Below are positions 1 through 11,806 of a DNA stretch of 28,289 nucleotides, one piece after another. The stretch comes from Priapulus caudatus (Eukaryota; Priapulida; Priapulimorpha; Priapulimorphida; Priapulidae). The stretch spans positions 506,100 through 534,388 of the forward strand of contig NW_014577078.1 of NCBI RefSeq assembly GCF_000485595.1. Reading direction: 5' to 3'. Numbering within the stretch: the stretch's first letter is position 1; each line of letters begins with the position of its first letter. The notes beneath the pieces were generated by a model. It was not told the origin of the DNA. It did not search any database and was given only the letters and a program-made list of their open reading frames with translations. Made by a program: the position numbers and the translations under genes.

Positions 1-192
1 GGGATGGGGCCACAAGGTGGTCAGGTCGGAGTGGGATCGGGTCCGACGAGGTGTCAGTCGGAGGTGGGATCGGGTCCACAGGTATCAGTGGAGGTGGGAT
101 GGGGTCCACAGGTGTCAGTGGAGGTGGGATGGGGTCCACAGGTATCAGTGGAGGTGGGATGGGGTCCACAGGTATCAGTGGAGGTGGGATGC
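1..192. repeat. 30-bp G-rich minisatellite, about six units, cut by the window edge
   Basis: A unit of about 30 bp built around GGTGGGATGGGGTCCACAGG repeats head to tail. The first two units are degenerate (CGGGTCC variants) and the last four nearly identical. The array stops at about 192, where the sequence turns into ordinary AT-rich DNA. Because 30 is a multiple of three, the array is open in more than one frame, giving a 10-residue repeat such as GWGPQVSVEV. That openness follows from the repeat length and is not evidence of a gene. The left part of the array lies outside the window, so the total copy number is unknown. Confidence 0.9.
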
Positions 193-1146
193 ATGGGAAT
201 GCCACGGAAAATTTAATGTTTTTTTAATTTTGGTTTTGAATTTGATTTTTGTTAACTGATTAACGTTTGCAACCGCGTAACAGCGCAGCTACAAGTCGTC
301 GTCAACACGCACGACGTTCGTCAAAACGACAAACTCGAATACGTCACGCGCCATACGCGCGAACGCGCATGCGCGGCTGCGACGATGCGTCTCCACGAAA
401 CAGAGACTCACTCCCTTCTACATGATATCCCGTCATACCATCTCTGAGTTCGGAAATAAATTTCGCAAGCCGGTCTAGCTGACGCCGTATGCGTTAAACA
501 ACGTTTAGTGTCACTTAAACATCAGGGCAATTACGCGGCGCGAGCAAGCGCGCCGACTCCGCGAGCGCGCGTCGTAAAACCTTGTAAAACGGCGCATTAT
601 TGGAATTTACGACGGCAATCGCTCGCTTTTAATCCGATTTCTCGCTTTTTATGAAAAACTCAATCAGTATTTCGCGATGAATAATTCACGTCGTTTCGGT
701 TACGATGCGTGTTTGATGCCGACAAGTCAAACATAATTTCAGGCGCGCTTGCGCCGCACTCAAGAATCCGGCGACGTGGCGATTATTAAAAGCATCGGTT
801 TCCTTCCCGCGCATTAAGCGCCATTATACAGGTTTATGCGACCCGATGGCCGCAATTAAAAAATCTCTTCCCTCAGCGAACGCCCTCCGCGCGCCTTTCA
901 CCTGCCCCGCACAATTACTCACGGTGTCGTGAGTTCACAACATTGTCGCAGCTTCCCGCGATTGCAGCAGGATGCATCTGCATGATCGCGGAAGATGGGA
1001 TGTTAATCCTACCTGACAGTGAAGCCTAACTGAAGCCCACCGCTGCACGTCCTAACTAAGCAATACTAGGATGAACGGTATCTCTTCAACGTTTACCGAC
1101 CACACACTGATATGCCACTAACAAACGGAAAACACTTTACATAACC
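193..1146. other. CpG-rich intergenic stretch without a recognisable gene
   Basis: After a short AT-rich start this stretch is rich in CG dinucleotides (runs such as GCGAGCGCGC around 540-575). CpG is not depleted as in a heavily methylated vertebrate genome. No open frame here has the length or composition of a gene. I see no TATA box, splice pair or RNA structure that I would defend. An unmethylated regulatory stretch is possible but unproven. Confidence 0.5.
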
Positions 1147-1211
1147 AGGGGTGAATAATGACAAATAATTTGTCAATAATTCCTACAAATAATTTGTCAT
1201 TATTCACCCCT
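1147..1211. repeat. 65-bp hairpin: 26-bp inverted repeat with 13-bp loop
   Basis: The left arm (1147-1172, starting AGGGGTGAATAATGACAAAT) and right arm (1186-1211, ending TCATTATTCACCCCT) are reverse complements with one mismatch, separated by a 13-base loop. Within the left side, 1159-1175 (TGACAAATAATTTGTCA) is itself a 17-base odd palindrome, and its core recurs in the right arm, so the DNA can form one long or two short hairpins. The element could be a very small inverted-repeat transposable element remnant, a binding-site array or a structured RNA. No flanking target-site duplication is obvious. Confidence 0.85.
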
Positions 1212-2078
1212 TATATAACGTGCCTAGTGTGTAGGCCGACTGAACTTATGGAACACACAGGCTGCAGAAGTAGAACAACATCTCTGAATCACGCGCGCGG
1301 GAGCGCGCCAGTCTCATCAACGCGCGAGAAATAAGGTTCGCCGTTATTGAATCATACTAGCTACTAGCTACTATAGCTTGCTGCCAACTTCGAGCGAACC
1401 CTATTGAAGCCATACACTGACACGAACGCCGTCGCGCATTCACGCACAGCGCCCAGCCACGACGAACCGACAAACGGACACGTCGCGACAAGTGCGACCT
1501 GATTAACAGTTACGCAATCACGCACAGGCTGAGGGCTGCATAGAAAGCGCGCGTGTCCGCGTAGACGACAGCACTGCCGCAGCAACGCAACAAGCAATCC
1601 GACACCGAGGCAACCCTTACACACGCACAGGCGTGCACGGGGAACAGCGACGCGTAAATCGAATCGCGGCTCGTCTTCGGTTCGAGCGTCATCGAACTTG
1701 ATACGACGATCGGTTACGAGTCGCAGTGAATTGCTGATCACGAAGATGTGCGCGCGTGCGACTCTCAATGGCGCATGGTGGTGGCGCAAAAAAACCAGAC
1801 GCAGGGAACGCGGAGGAAAGAAACCCCAACGAGGTGCAAGCGTGTGTGAAGGTATAGTGAATGGTGGGTTAGGGGTGCGGCATGAAAAGTGGATGTGGCA
1901 GAGGATGCTGGAGAGGGGGGAGCCGGTGTAATAATCCAGCCAAGGACATAGGCAGGTGGTGCGCGTGACTCGTGTTAAGGACGCTGCAAAGAGCGGAAGG
2001 AATAGAAGCCCGTCCTGCCATCGCGACCACACATTTACTAACTAAACGTACGGCAACTGACCGCACCACCCCTCTGCC

Positions 2079-2165
2079 CTTCTCCGACGCTGCCCCGTCC
2101 CGCCGCCTACACGCCCCTACCTTTCTCCGACGACACCCCCCCCCGCCTACACGCTCCCTCTCCCT
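2079..2165. repeat. Two imperfect copies of a 43-bp C-rich unit
   Basis: The block beginning TCTCCGACG at 2081 recurs at 2124. Each copy continues through a C-rich stretch into GCCTACACGC. The second copy carries a C homopolymer that the first lacks. This is a local tandem duplication with drift, with no sign of coding function. Confidence 0.6.
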
Positions 2166-2860
2166 TCATCCGTGCATCCTATGGGAGAACTCCCGACCGT
2201 ACCTCCCCCTTCCCCAGTGGGACTGCGCGATCACGACTCCAGACCAGCGGTCACCGCCCCCCCTCCCACCACCAGCGAACGCTAATCTCTTCTCACTCAA
2301 GAATGCAGCATCACGCTGGCACGGAGAGTGAGTGGCCTGCCTGCCGGCCCTCCCGCCCGCGCGCGCGCGTGCGCTACCAGCCGCACTAGTACTGCTGCTG
2401 CCGTCGCGCGGCTCACTGCTTTGATCTGGTCGGCTCAATTGGCAGAAATAAATGGAATTCCGTGGCCAGCGAGCACAAAGAATCGGCGGATAATTGCACA
2501 ATGAAAATGCATGAGCCGTGCGGCTCTTTTCGCCGCCAATGAGGACCTTTCATCTCGCCACCTATATTGCATTTGCAAGTGAAACTAACACCATTCTGCG
2601 ACCGAGTTGCGACTCGAATTGAGTCAAAGTGTCATCACTTGCAGCGTGTTTTTTGCGCCTTCGCGCAGTGACATCCTGGATCCCAGAGCAGAAGCAGCAG
2701 CACAGCTTGTCACGGTCTACCGCTACACGTATTGCCACCGACTCCGCATCGCGTGCGCAACACTGAACAGCCACTGCAACCTCTCCATCCAGAGAAAATG
2801 CTCTTATATACACACACAGTCACCTGCCTTCCACGCCACACGTCTTCGGGCGCCCACCAC

Positions 2861-2955
2861 TCCATCTCCCGCTCTGCCTTTGCCCCACGCTACCCCTCTC
2901 TCTCCAGTCGTCTGTCACTTCCATCTCCCCCTCTGCCTTTCCCCCATGCCACCCT
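2861..2955. repeat. Two imperfect copies of a 59-bp pyrimidine-rich unit
   Basis: TCCATCTCCC, then CTCTGCCTTT, then CC-rich sequence starts at 2861 and again at 2920. The copies differ by a few substitutions. It resembles the small C/T-rich duplications found elsewhere in the window. Confidence 0.55.
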
Positions 2956-4730
2956 CGATAACCCCTCAATGAAATCCCGAGTGGCAAGCGGGTCCCTGTC
3001 ACCCAGCCACGGCTACACAATCGCGGCGCCATCCGCCTCGTATACCTATAGCTAGAATTCTCTAAGAGCAGCATTTCACGAATTGAATAGGAATCTTATC
3101 CCTCTCGCGCCACTTCACGCTGGCCGGGACAGTCTCTAACCGAACGCTATACGTGCAAGTGATAAGCCAGCCGAGAGCTAACGTAGTTCCTCCCGGGTGT
3201 AACTAGCGTCTCTTTAATAAGAAGGGGGTAGATTCTAAGAAGGATACACAGTCTAAATGAAGAGACTCCATATAGGCGTAACAAGGGTGTCGCTGGGTGG
3301 AGGGTCAAGCGATCTATCACGAAGTCCCGCGACAGACGTATACAGAGAAACGTCACGCGCCCGTCGCCACCAGGCGGCCGAAACAAAAAGAACGTTTCCT
3401 CGGTCGGGGAAGTTCAGCGCCCGATTGCGATGGAGATTGGAATTTCGTTCTTAATTTAATTAGAGAAGCTGGCAATGAGACGGGATGCGCCCGCGTGAAA
3501 CCCGCGTGGGGGGGTTTACACTCTTGTCAAGAACGCAAGAAGGAGATGTGTTTATTGTAAGAACGCACTGATTCCGGACGCAATTCCTACATGACTCGAT
3601 TCTATCCACATCTAACGTAGAATGGGAATGGGAAACACTACATATGTAATCGTATGTATACATGACTGCCATTAGTACTTGGAATTCTGGTAACGTTACA
3701 GTATTACCAATGCCTAATAGTAAGCGTTGTTGGAAAATTAATAAGATCACTTATACTGTAAAGCGAACAGTCCTAAGAAATTATACTGCCCCATGCTGCT
3801 TTCGGCATTATTTGCAGTTAAATTAGTGTGTATTTATGCTATATTGCTTATGTATATATGCTATATACCATCGTTTACTGTTTGACATCAATACCAAACG
3901 AGAAATGACTCTGTTATAACAGTGCGCCAAGGGCACGTTGTACATACAGCAATGTTCACATCATCTCCGTGGATATTTATTCTTGGGAATTATTTATGTT
4001 CTATCTGATATTTAGCAGCACGAACAGAACAGAAATTCGTTAATCAAAACGGCTAGGAAATCCGCTCGTTCGACTTTGATTTCCTCCCACAGTCGGCTTA
4101 ATCAGGGGGCGAAATGAAAAAGTATTTGCTGGGTCTATATATATATATTACATGTGAAAAAATCCACAGCGCGCACATTAAAACCTAAGGAAAATCAGCA
4201 CGTTTCTGCTAAACACACAAAATGCAATCTAAAAGTTCATGTCCTCATGGAATTTACACTAATGTTTGATGTCACATAAGTGTGTATATGAAAACCATAG
4301 AACAATTTAATTTTGCATGTTCAGTTCGATAAATAGTGCTATTAAATACGGCTATAATAACGCTAAACATACGTCATTAATAAAAGCAGATATCTGATTT
4401 ATACACGTTTCACGAGTAAATCCTAACATGTGAATTTGAGCTTACAGCTCGTATCTGAACCAAAAAACAAAGGATTCCAATATTCCAAGCTTAGGGAGCG
4501 CAACATATTTACTGTTTGAATTGAAAAAAATCCTCACACAGCTCCCTTATCGAACAAGTGCTATCACTAAAGCAATGAATAATAAATTGAAGCAATAGAG
4601 TCGTTGGTGGTGCCATAACGAATTGAATTCCCTGTGGCTGATATATTGCCATGTTGGCTACTGTCTTTTGTTGTTGTCATCGTTGTTATTCTTTATTGTT
4701 ATTCTTCTTCTTGTTATCTTGTGTTAAACT

Positions 4731-4751
4731 GTGCGTGCGTGCGTTTAAATA

Positions 4752-4791
<40 letters not shown>

Positions 4792-4863
4792 TGTGCCTAT
4801 TTATTTAAATAATAATTTTATAAATAATAATGACAAATGTTATTATTATTATTATTATTATTA
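4731..4863. repeat. (GCGT)n microsatellite followed by a (TTA)n microsatellite
   Basis: A tetranucleotide GCGT run occupies about 4731-4796, interrupted once by TTTAAATAT. After an AT-rich spacer, a TTA run fills 4840-4863. The open frame across it (Arg-Ala-Cys-Val repeats ending in poly-Tyr) is purely microsatellite translation. Confidence 0.95.
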
Positions 4864-5103
4864 GAAAAATACCTCGCCCTATGTATTACCAGATATAAAT
4901 TACCTACATGTCTATATACGAGTTATATGTGCCGAAGAATGATCCAGGAAGGCGTGCAGAGGAAATGAATTCAGAAATGCATGGAGGGGTAGCGAACAGT
5001 ATGGATTCTAACATAAGCGCATATATACTCCAAACCTAACTATCACCGTCGACCACAGAAGGTCGTTTCACCCTCCCAGTACAAGTATAGTCATTCACAA
5101 ACG

Positions 5104-5417
5104 TTGTATAAACCTACACACATTCAGACCCACGTACAGGTACAAAGACATACACTAAACACACGTATCCACACAGGCGCACACACGCATGCACGCGGGC
5201 ACCGCATACCTTCATCAATTTCCATTTCTGAATGGCGAAGCACAAAAGCCAATTTGACTTCCTATTTCATGCAAATCCCCTTCTGCCTCGGCAAAATTCT
5301 CCCGTACACACACGCACGCGCACACGGACGTGTGCACACACATGCACACGAACACACGCACACACGCACACACGCGCACGCACACGCACGCACGCACGCA
5401 CGACGCCAACGCACGCA

Positions 5418-5476
<59 letters not shown>

Positions 5477-5492
5477 CACACACGTCTAACCA
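5104..5492. repeat. CA / CGCA compound microsatellite region
   Basis: CA-rich sequence with CGCA and ACGC interruptions starts near 5104. It is broken by about 90 bp of ordinary sequence (5208-5300) and ends in a near-pure CA run (about 5421-5470). All open frames on both strands here (Thr-His or Val-Cys repeats) are artefacts of this composition. Confidence 0.93.
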
Positions 5493-5499
5493 ACACGGA

Positions 5500-5810
5500 A
5501 CACGTTTGCAAGCCGCGAGGCGCGCTCGACGCAGAAACCCATCAAAGTTGCATTAGCCTCGGTGGCTCTCCTCGCCATGACTGACAAGCCTTTGAACGCA
5601 GGAAATGAATCTAAGATTTATCATAAGGAGCGATGCTTTCAGAGACATCGCACTTGATGAAGCTTTCGCGACAAAGGTTCATGGTAAGCGCCGTCTAGAG
5701 GGAAATATGAAACTAGTCGTCTCATTTACATCGGCATTCAGGCAACTTTACACACAAGAAAATAAACTATCCACAGCTCGCCCGTCCGGCTCCCAACCGA
5801 GGAACAGCTA
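5500..5810. other. Short unique spacer, no supported gene
   Basis: About 310 bp of balanced composition between the CA and GA tracts. A 68-codon plus-strand frame (5605-5811) runs through it. It has no recognised motif and runs to the edge of the GA tract, so I do not call it a gene. Confidence 0.4.
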
Positions 5811-5887
5811 GAGAGAGAGAGATAGATAGAAAGAGAGATAGATAGATAGATAGATAGAGAGAGAGATAGAGAGAGAAAGAGCGCGAT

Positions 5888-5940
<53 letters not shown>

Positions 5941-6035
5941 AAGATGGAGAAACAGATAGACACAAAAGAGGAAGAGTTAAAGAGAGAGGGAACGAGAGAT
6001 AGAGATGCAGAGAACACAAGCGATAGAAAGGGGGG

Positions 6036-6104
<69 letters not shown>

Positions 6105-6121
6105 TGGTGGAGAGAGAATCA
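5811..6121. repeat. GA / GATA microsatellite tract at the left edge of the duplication
   Basis: A purine tract with GATA runs (about 5819-5856) passes into long GA runs (about 5894-5936 and 6041-6104). About 80 bp of less regular purine-rich sequence separates them. It ends directly at the start of duplicated copy A. A purine tract this long can adopt triplex structure and is hard to sequence and assemble, which bears on how far to trust the nearby structure. Confidence 0.93.
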
Positions 6122-6650
6122 AAAGAATGGAGACAGTAGTAGCGGTAGCATTTACTCTGTCTGGTCTGGTGCCACAGCATGCGAGCGAGCAACAGCGGGG
6201 CGCCGGTTGAAGTGCACGTCAAATTCAAATTTTAGGGCAAACTGGTTAGCACACAGATCAGCAATCGTGTGATACAATTATCGTCTTCCGGCTACACCAA
6301 GTTCCCTGCAATGCCAAGAAATGTTTCCGAGAGCGCCATTCTCGTACCCCTTTGCTTACTGCCTTTATCATGGTCCTAACTGTTGCCTTAATTACCTTTA
6401 GGATACAGTTCCGACAACTGCCCTGAAAGTAAATAATTCGACAGGCTATTGCATGCGGCAACCTCTCGCTACAGTAAGAAAACACACACGCGAGTAAATC
6501 GCAGTTAATCCAGCGCTACACGTATTGCTCGGTGCGAATCATTTTGGTTTTGATAACATCGTATTTACTCTGCGGTTGTAGATGTGCCGAGCTACATCTA
6601 CCATGTCTACTACACGGGCATTAGCGTGCCGCCGTATCTAGGCTGCGTGC

Positions 6651-6931
6651 GTGCTCTCTCCTTTCCCTCCTTTCTCTCCTTCTCCCCCAATATATATATA
6701 TATCACCCTCTTCTCCTTCCTCAACCTCTTCTTCTCATTTTCCCCTTCCTCCCCTCCCCTCACTCCCCTTATTCCCATTCTTTCTCAACATCTCGCTTTT
6801 CCCTCTTACTTCGTCTTCCTCACTCCTCCACTTTCTAGATCTCTCCTTCCTTTTCTCTCACTCACTTTCTCGCACTTTCTCAACGCCCCTCCCACACTTC
6901 TCTCACCCCCCTCTCTCTCTCTCTATCTCTC
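6651..6931. repeat. Pyrimidine-rich (CT) tract in copy A
   Basis: About 280 bp of almost uninterrupted C and T on the plus strand, with one short TA run near 6690 and a CT dinucleotide end at about 6911-6924. Open frames here are Ser/Pro/Leu-rich composition artefacts. The copy B counterpart is about 15273-15556, differing mainly by one extra TA unit. Confidence 0.85.
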
Positions 6932-7365
6932 GTATAGCTGTGGATGTTGAATCCCACCCCCGTGTGACAGTAACGACACGACGCCTGTACAGACCAGTGA
7001 CACCTGACCACTGACCGCATCTCCCAGTCCGACCCCATGCAGATCCGCCTAGAAGCGAGAGCAAAGCGACGGTGACACGACCCATAAAGGAGCCCCGGTA
7101 GTCGGCCGCCATTACGACCCAGCTAATGACAGCCCAGCAATAAATAAACATCGCCGACCACGCAGAGAGAGGGGAAGGTCATTCACGGGCGTTTGCCGAA
7201 AAGAGTCGGAAAGTTACATTTTTAATACACTGCCGTAGAAAATGCGACATGGACAAACTGCATTCTCGGCGCGGCTTGCGTCACCCGGTTGCCGCTGCCG
7301 AGGGCACTGCAAGAGAAGAAGACAGACGAGCACTCTCATCGACAGCGAGGGAAAGCGAGACTGAT

Positions 7366-7370
<5 letters not shown>

Positions 7371-7413
<43 letters not shown>

Positions 7414-7465
7414 TGTGTGCGTGTGTGCGTGCGCGCGTGCGTGCGTGTGTGTGTGGAGGGGGAGA
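7371..7465. repeat. (GA)n then (GT/GTGC)n compound microsatellite in copy A
   Basis: A GA run (about 7374-7411) switches to GTGTGC and GCGT repeats up to about 7455. In copy B the matching position (about 16000-16160) is longer and scrambled by interruptions. It is also where copy B turns from near-identical to noisy. Confidence 0.9.
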
Positions 7466-7859
7466 GAAAGAGAGCGTGTGACAACAAGCGAGAGAGGGAG
7501 ACAGGAAAGAGAGTGAGAGCGATAGAGAGAGAGAAAGAACGAGCGAGAGCAAAACAGGCGTTTAAAAACGACGCTCTGTCACTATGTTTGCCGAACGCAT
7601 TTTCCTAAAAATTCTCGCGATAACTCGAGTGGTCTGACCCGCGTATATAGCAAGTAAGCATTCACTCCTCAGGTAGCTATATAGCACGCACTGGAGGCGC
7701 TAAGCTCCCGAACGCAAAAAAGCTCACACTTCCGAGGAATTTCGACATTTCGAAAAGATTTGCTCGCCATCTTGAACCACTAAGCTGAAGGCGACCCGAC
7801 AATCGGAATATTCCCGTCGGATTTTCCCCTGCATGTTCTCGCGGCGAACTAACATTAGC

Positions 7860-8065
7860 ATGATTTATTTAAAAATAATAGTCACCTTTATAAAATAATT
7901 ATTTATATATTTATTTTTGCGACCATGATTTGGAAGCCAGAGAGTTTAGATTGGTTAAATAAATTTAAGGGCTGCATTTATAATAATAATAACAAAAATT
8001 AATGATTATATTTATTATAATATTATAACATTATTATAAACGTTTATTATAATAATATTATTAGA
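7860..8065. repeat. AT-rich block with TTA/TAA runs
   Basis: About 200 bp almost entirely of A and T, with runs of TAATAA and TTATTATAAT that allow extensive local self-pairing, notably around 8005-8062. The copy B counterpart is about 16588-16797. No gene-like content. Confidence 0.8.
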
Positions 8066-8462
8066 GTGCTACAGGTCTTCGCTAGGTATGTACGCGGGCT
8101 GTGCGTACGCTGTAGGCGGTACAGGTTGAGAGACTCCTCTATGGTTCACCTATCTCACCGGCAGTTTTCCCCACCTGCAGGCTCAATACTGCTGCTGCAA
8201 TGCTGCTGCTCCAGATAGTACGATCGCAATTATAACCACGTCAGACGCATGTCAGAGAGCTGGTCACGGCGCTCTATCCCGCTAGTCTCTCAAATACACC
8301 GCAGACAACTGTCGCCAAGAGACCCGGCTGACCCCCAGTGTAGGGTGACATTTTGTAGCGTTGTTGTTGATGACTACAGCGCATGTCGCCTGAACGAATA
8401 GTATAGATTTTACTTGCTTCTAGAATGCGACATACGAATAGAATAAATAGTATACGCTGTGC

Positions 8463-8464
<2 letters not shown>

Positions 8465-8498
<34 letters not shown>

Positions 8499-8526
8499 CC
8501 TATATATATATATGTATATATATACC
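8465..8526. repeat. (TA)n run with a central AGGCCT palindrome
   Basis: A TA run (8465-8497) and a second (8502-8526) flank GGCC, so TATATAGGCCTATATA sits as a palindrome within the tract and the whole block is self-complementary. The noisy copy B version is at about 17213-17291. Confidence 0.9.
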
Positions 8527-8977
8527 CAAATGTTATCGTGATATTTCGTTGTTTTGAGCTAGGTGGATTACACGGCGTAAATTGCAATGTGAGAATATGA
8601 CGAATTAGTATACATATGAAAAAGCGGCCTGGACTCATATTGCGTTGATTTTCACTCTACACCTACTATTCTGAAGAGCCCTGATTATACCTGCATGCAC
8701 AGACGGGTGCATGACAATTGTGTTGTAGCAATTATGCAAAACTCACGCAGTGACGAGCGTTATACTAAATGATTCCAAGATACGATTTCCTACAGCTATA
8801 TCATATTTATATAGATAACACTTTGCAGTCAGATGGAATCAACGAACGCAAAACTGTACGACAAACTCGCAATACTACGACGCAGGCTGCATTTCTACTT
8901 CAGGCCATGATATAAAAAAAATTAAGAAAATTAATAACAATAAGGAAACAACGAGCATGGGTTCAAATATAGACAAG

Positions 8978-9016
8978 CACGCACGCACGCACTCACGCAC
9001 GCACTCACGCACACAA
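8978..9016. repeat. Short (ACGC)n / CTCACGC tract in copy A
   Basis: ACGC tetranucleotides interrupted by CTC. The counterpart in copy B is at about 17762-17815. Confidence 0.85.
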
Positions 9017-9243
9017 TCATGCGCACTCGTTCACGCGCCTCAGCACCAATTCACGCGTTGGTAAACTTTTGTACACACGAAAGAATATAGATTGTAGTTT
9101 GACACAACAACTATTCAGCGCCCATGTACAACGCGAAAAACGATAAATATAAACATGCGCTGACCACAGCTGGCAGCCAACAACGCATCCGTGCATCAAA
9201 CACAGCGTGCAGTCAATACAAAGACGAACTGACGGCTGACCTC

Positions 9244-9425
9244 ACACGCGCACACACACACACACATGCACGCACACACATGCACGCACACACATGCACG
9301 CACACACACATACACGCGTGCACGCACACACACGCGCACACGCACACACACTCACGCGCGCGCACACGCGTGCATGCACACACACTCACGCGCGCGCGCA
9401 CGCACGCACGCACGCACATACACAC
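9244..9425. repeat. CA / CGCA / ATGCACGC compound repeat in copy A
   Basis: CA-rich sequence with a higher-order ACACATGCACGC repeat at about 9261-9310, followed by CGCG-bearing CA repeats. Open frames across it are Thr-His or Val-Cys artefacts. The copy B counterpart (about 18058-18203) is shorter, so this tract differs in length between copies. Confidence 0.9.
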
Positions 9426-9928
9426 AAGCCAAACAACTGACCAGAAGACATCATCGCGGACAAACCTCCATCCCACTCATTACCCCCCAACCCACCCACC
9501 AACCTACCCCTGCTATCACTGTCACCACTGACCCCTTTTGTTTGCGGAAACATTTGGCCGGCCGCTCTGTCGACGCGTGTGTCCGGGGGGATTGACAAAC
9601 GACTTACCACGCACAACACGGCCCGTACCGCACCGTAATAACTCAATGATGACATTTTCATGTCGCGTCTCGGCGGGCGCAGATCAAAGTTTGAGCACTC
9701 CGGAAAAAAAATTATGCGATCGTATCATTGCTAATGCCATCAGCATATCATCCCCTCGGCGCATAACCAGGAGACGGATATCCCCCGCTGGTAACGACAC
9801 GTGTAAGGGGGTGAGTGGTGGGTGAGGGGGTGTGCGGACGGTGGCGGGTGACTGAGAGTGGGAAGTATGTAAGGAATAAGGAGGGGGTTATTATAGCAAA
9901 GATTTCAGATACCTAATATCTTAGGGAT

Positions 9929-10170
9929 ATGTTACGAGATGTGGTTAGAGGAAGGAGAGGCGGGATATCACTTGAAAACATAACATCTACTAATCTCTGG
10001 ATCTTATGCAAAGAGCGATTACAAAAAATAAACAATTTTCTAATAAAGAATTACATTCATTTACTAGGTAACTGGTTTAGGTTACATTTTACAATACAAA
10101 GATTCCACAATTAATAACGCTGATGTGACAATAAAGGCTCAATTGTTACGCAAGCAATGCTGTACACCAC
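9929..10170 (+). other. Possible coding remnant in copy A (counterpart of 18722-19030)
   Basis: Starting at ATG 9929, the frame reads about 28 residues matching those of copy B (MLRDV, then GISLENITSTNL). It then leaves that frame at CTCTGG, where copy B has CTCTTGG, and stops at 10114. The DNA remains alignable to copy B well beyond the stop. This fits either a broken coding segment or non-coding DNA that happens to be open. I recognise no domain, and no upstream or downstream exon is evident. Confidence 0.15.
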
Positions 10171-10245
10171 TATATATATATATAATGTGTTTGGTTTTAC
10201 AGTATTTTTGACGTGAGCATTTTTTAGACATACGATTATTAAAGT

Positions 10246-10279
10246 CGTGATTTTCCTCAGGCCGTGATTTTCCTCAGCA
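10246..10279. repeat. 17-bp direct repeat, two copies
   Basis: CGTGATTTTCCTCAGGC is followed at once by a second CGTGATTTTCCTCAGC. Copy B has the same arrangement at about 19049-19084 with one substitution. Function unknown. Confidence 0.8.
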
Positions 10280-11600
10280 TGTAATAAACGAATTACGGTA
10301 ATAAAGCCAAACTACTTCATAAAAAATCCACTCACAAAATATAAATTTTCTCTATATAACATTTAGCTAGGCGCGGGAAAGAAGACCTGACATGCGGCTA
10401 GATACTGTTGAAGATTATACTTGAGCGAAATAAATGCTTGGGATACATTTCAGTAAACCCGAATTCATTCCTCTAAATGTATGCTCCAGATGGCTTTATA
10501 AAAAAATGTTTTTTATATTATTATATAGGATCTATTATTTTATTAAATTATATATTATTATATGTATGTGTGCGTGCGTACCTTTCGTGTATGTACGCGT
10601 GTGTGTGTGCATGCATGTATGTATGATGCGTAAACATATATCCACACAGTACACGCCACAAATGCTGTCTGATTAAGGGTGTTGGCTTTTCTGTCTGCTA
10701 GATTTCCATATGATAATTCCAAACAAATAAAGCGATCGGCATCATCATCTGTCACTGTTATGCAAACATACGGGCACCTACACGCCTACACACGGGTACA
10801 TGTTAGCTGTGTGTAGTCAGTGTAGTGTTACCGTATGTACGCACAGAGCAACAGGTGCCGATGTGTGTACGACAAGAACGTCATTTGTGTATGAAAACTA
10901 TATTACGTCATCCTGTTATACCTTACTCTACTTGAATTTTCAGAAGACCTAGGTATTGCACAACGAAGAGGTGCCTAATTATATTGGCTTCACTAACATT
11001 TAAAAAAAATCTTAATCATGCAAATAACAGGTCGTTGTTTTTTTTCAATCTCAGCTCTTCGTTTCATTAAAGTTGAGATAGTAATAGAGAGAATTATACA
11101 GCGTCATAATAAAATAAATTATTAAAATAATTACACCGCAGTGTATAGCGCCATTCCTTGCAGCGTGGAGCATACAGCGCAGATCGGCAAGGTAAATATT
11201 AGGCATCAGTGTATTACTAGTTTGATAGATCATCTACTCTCTCTCTCATCGCCTACTTTCATAATATATATACCTCTGAATTCCAGCGACGTCATTCTGA
11301 GCACGCACTGTTTAATACATTTCTTACCACATTACATTTAATTCTACTTATACTTTAATTTTTACTTTACAATTGATTCTAGGGGTTAGTGTTGGGGCAA
11401 TGATCAGGTTACGGTGTGGTTATAGGCAGTAGCGTTTACCTTATAGACATAGGTCACGCAATGGTACGGTTATAGATCTAGGAAACGCAGAACGATAACG
11501 CTAACTCGACTCTACGGGTTAATATTATACCTCCTTCTGGGCTCTCTCACCTGCCGACCATAATGGCTACCAACAGGAGGGCCTACTCCCTCCCCCGCAC
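10280..11600. other. AT-rich intergenic part of the duplicated unit
   Basis: AT-rich sequence with scattered short microsatellites (GT/ATGT near 10562-10625, TA near 10546-10562). No open frame stands out in either copy, and none is conserved between copy A and copy B beyond chance. I see no gene here. Confidence 0.5.
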
Positions 11601-11607
11601 ACACGGA

Positions 11608-11768
11608 GAGAGAGAGAGAGAGAGAGAGAAGCTTTCACCAGAGCACGCATGTGAGGCAACAATTCCCTTTACCGTATCCCTTTACCGTTAGTCTCACGGG
11701 TAACCCCCTCCCCCTTACACAGTCAGCCTCCCACCAGAGCGCGCATGTGCATCAACTACTCCCTCCCC

Positions 11769-11806
<38 letters not shown>

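Larger units (their letters stand above)
1212..4730. other. Unique intergenic DNA, CpG-rich then AT-rich, no supported gene
   Basis: From 1212 to about 3550 the sequence is CpG- and C-rich, with pyrimidine-rich patches (2060-2300, 2850-2970). From about 3550 it becomes AT-rich, with a short TA run near 4137-4149. Open frames here reach 222 codons on the minus strand (1364-2032), but they have no recognisable domain, are rich in Arg, Ser and Pro from GC-rich composition, and overlap equally open frames on the other strand. I see no exon structure. Local duplications of 43 and 59 bp are listed separately. Confidence 0.5.

Noticed and set aside
1364-2032. 222-codon minus-strand frame
   Set aside because: It is the longest frame, but its composition is that of random GC-rich DNA, it has no recognised domain, and shorter frames overlap it on both strands.
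5215-5511. Long open frames on both strands through the CA/CGCA tract
   Set aside because: They are CA and CGCA repeats read in frame (Thr-His or Val-Cys), open in several frames at once, with no unique coding sequence.
5738-6228. Ser/Leu-rich minus-strand and Arg/Glu-rich plus-strand frames
   Set aside because: They are translations of GA/CT dinucleotide runs. The poly-Leu-Ser stretches mimic membrane segments but have no gene context.
8940-8970. GGGTTCAAAT resembling a tRNA T-arm
   Set aside because: No acceptor, D or anticodon stems could be placed around it; the match is chance.
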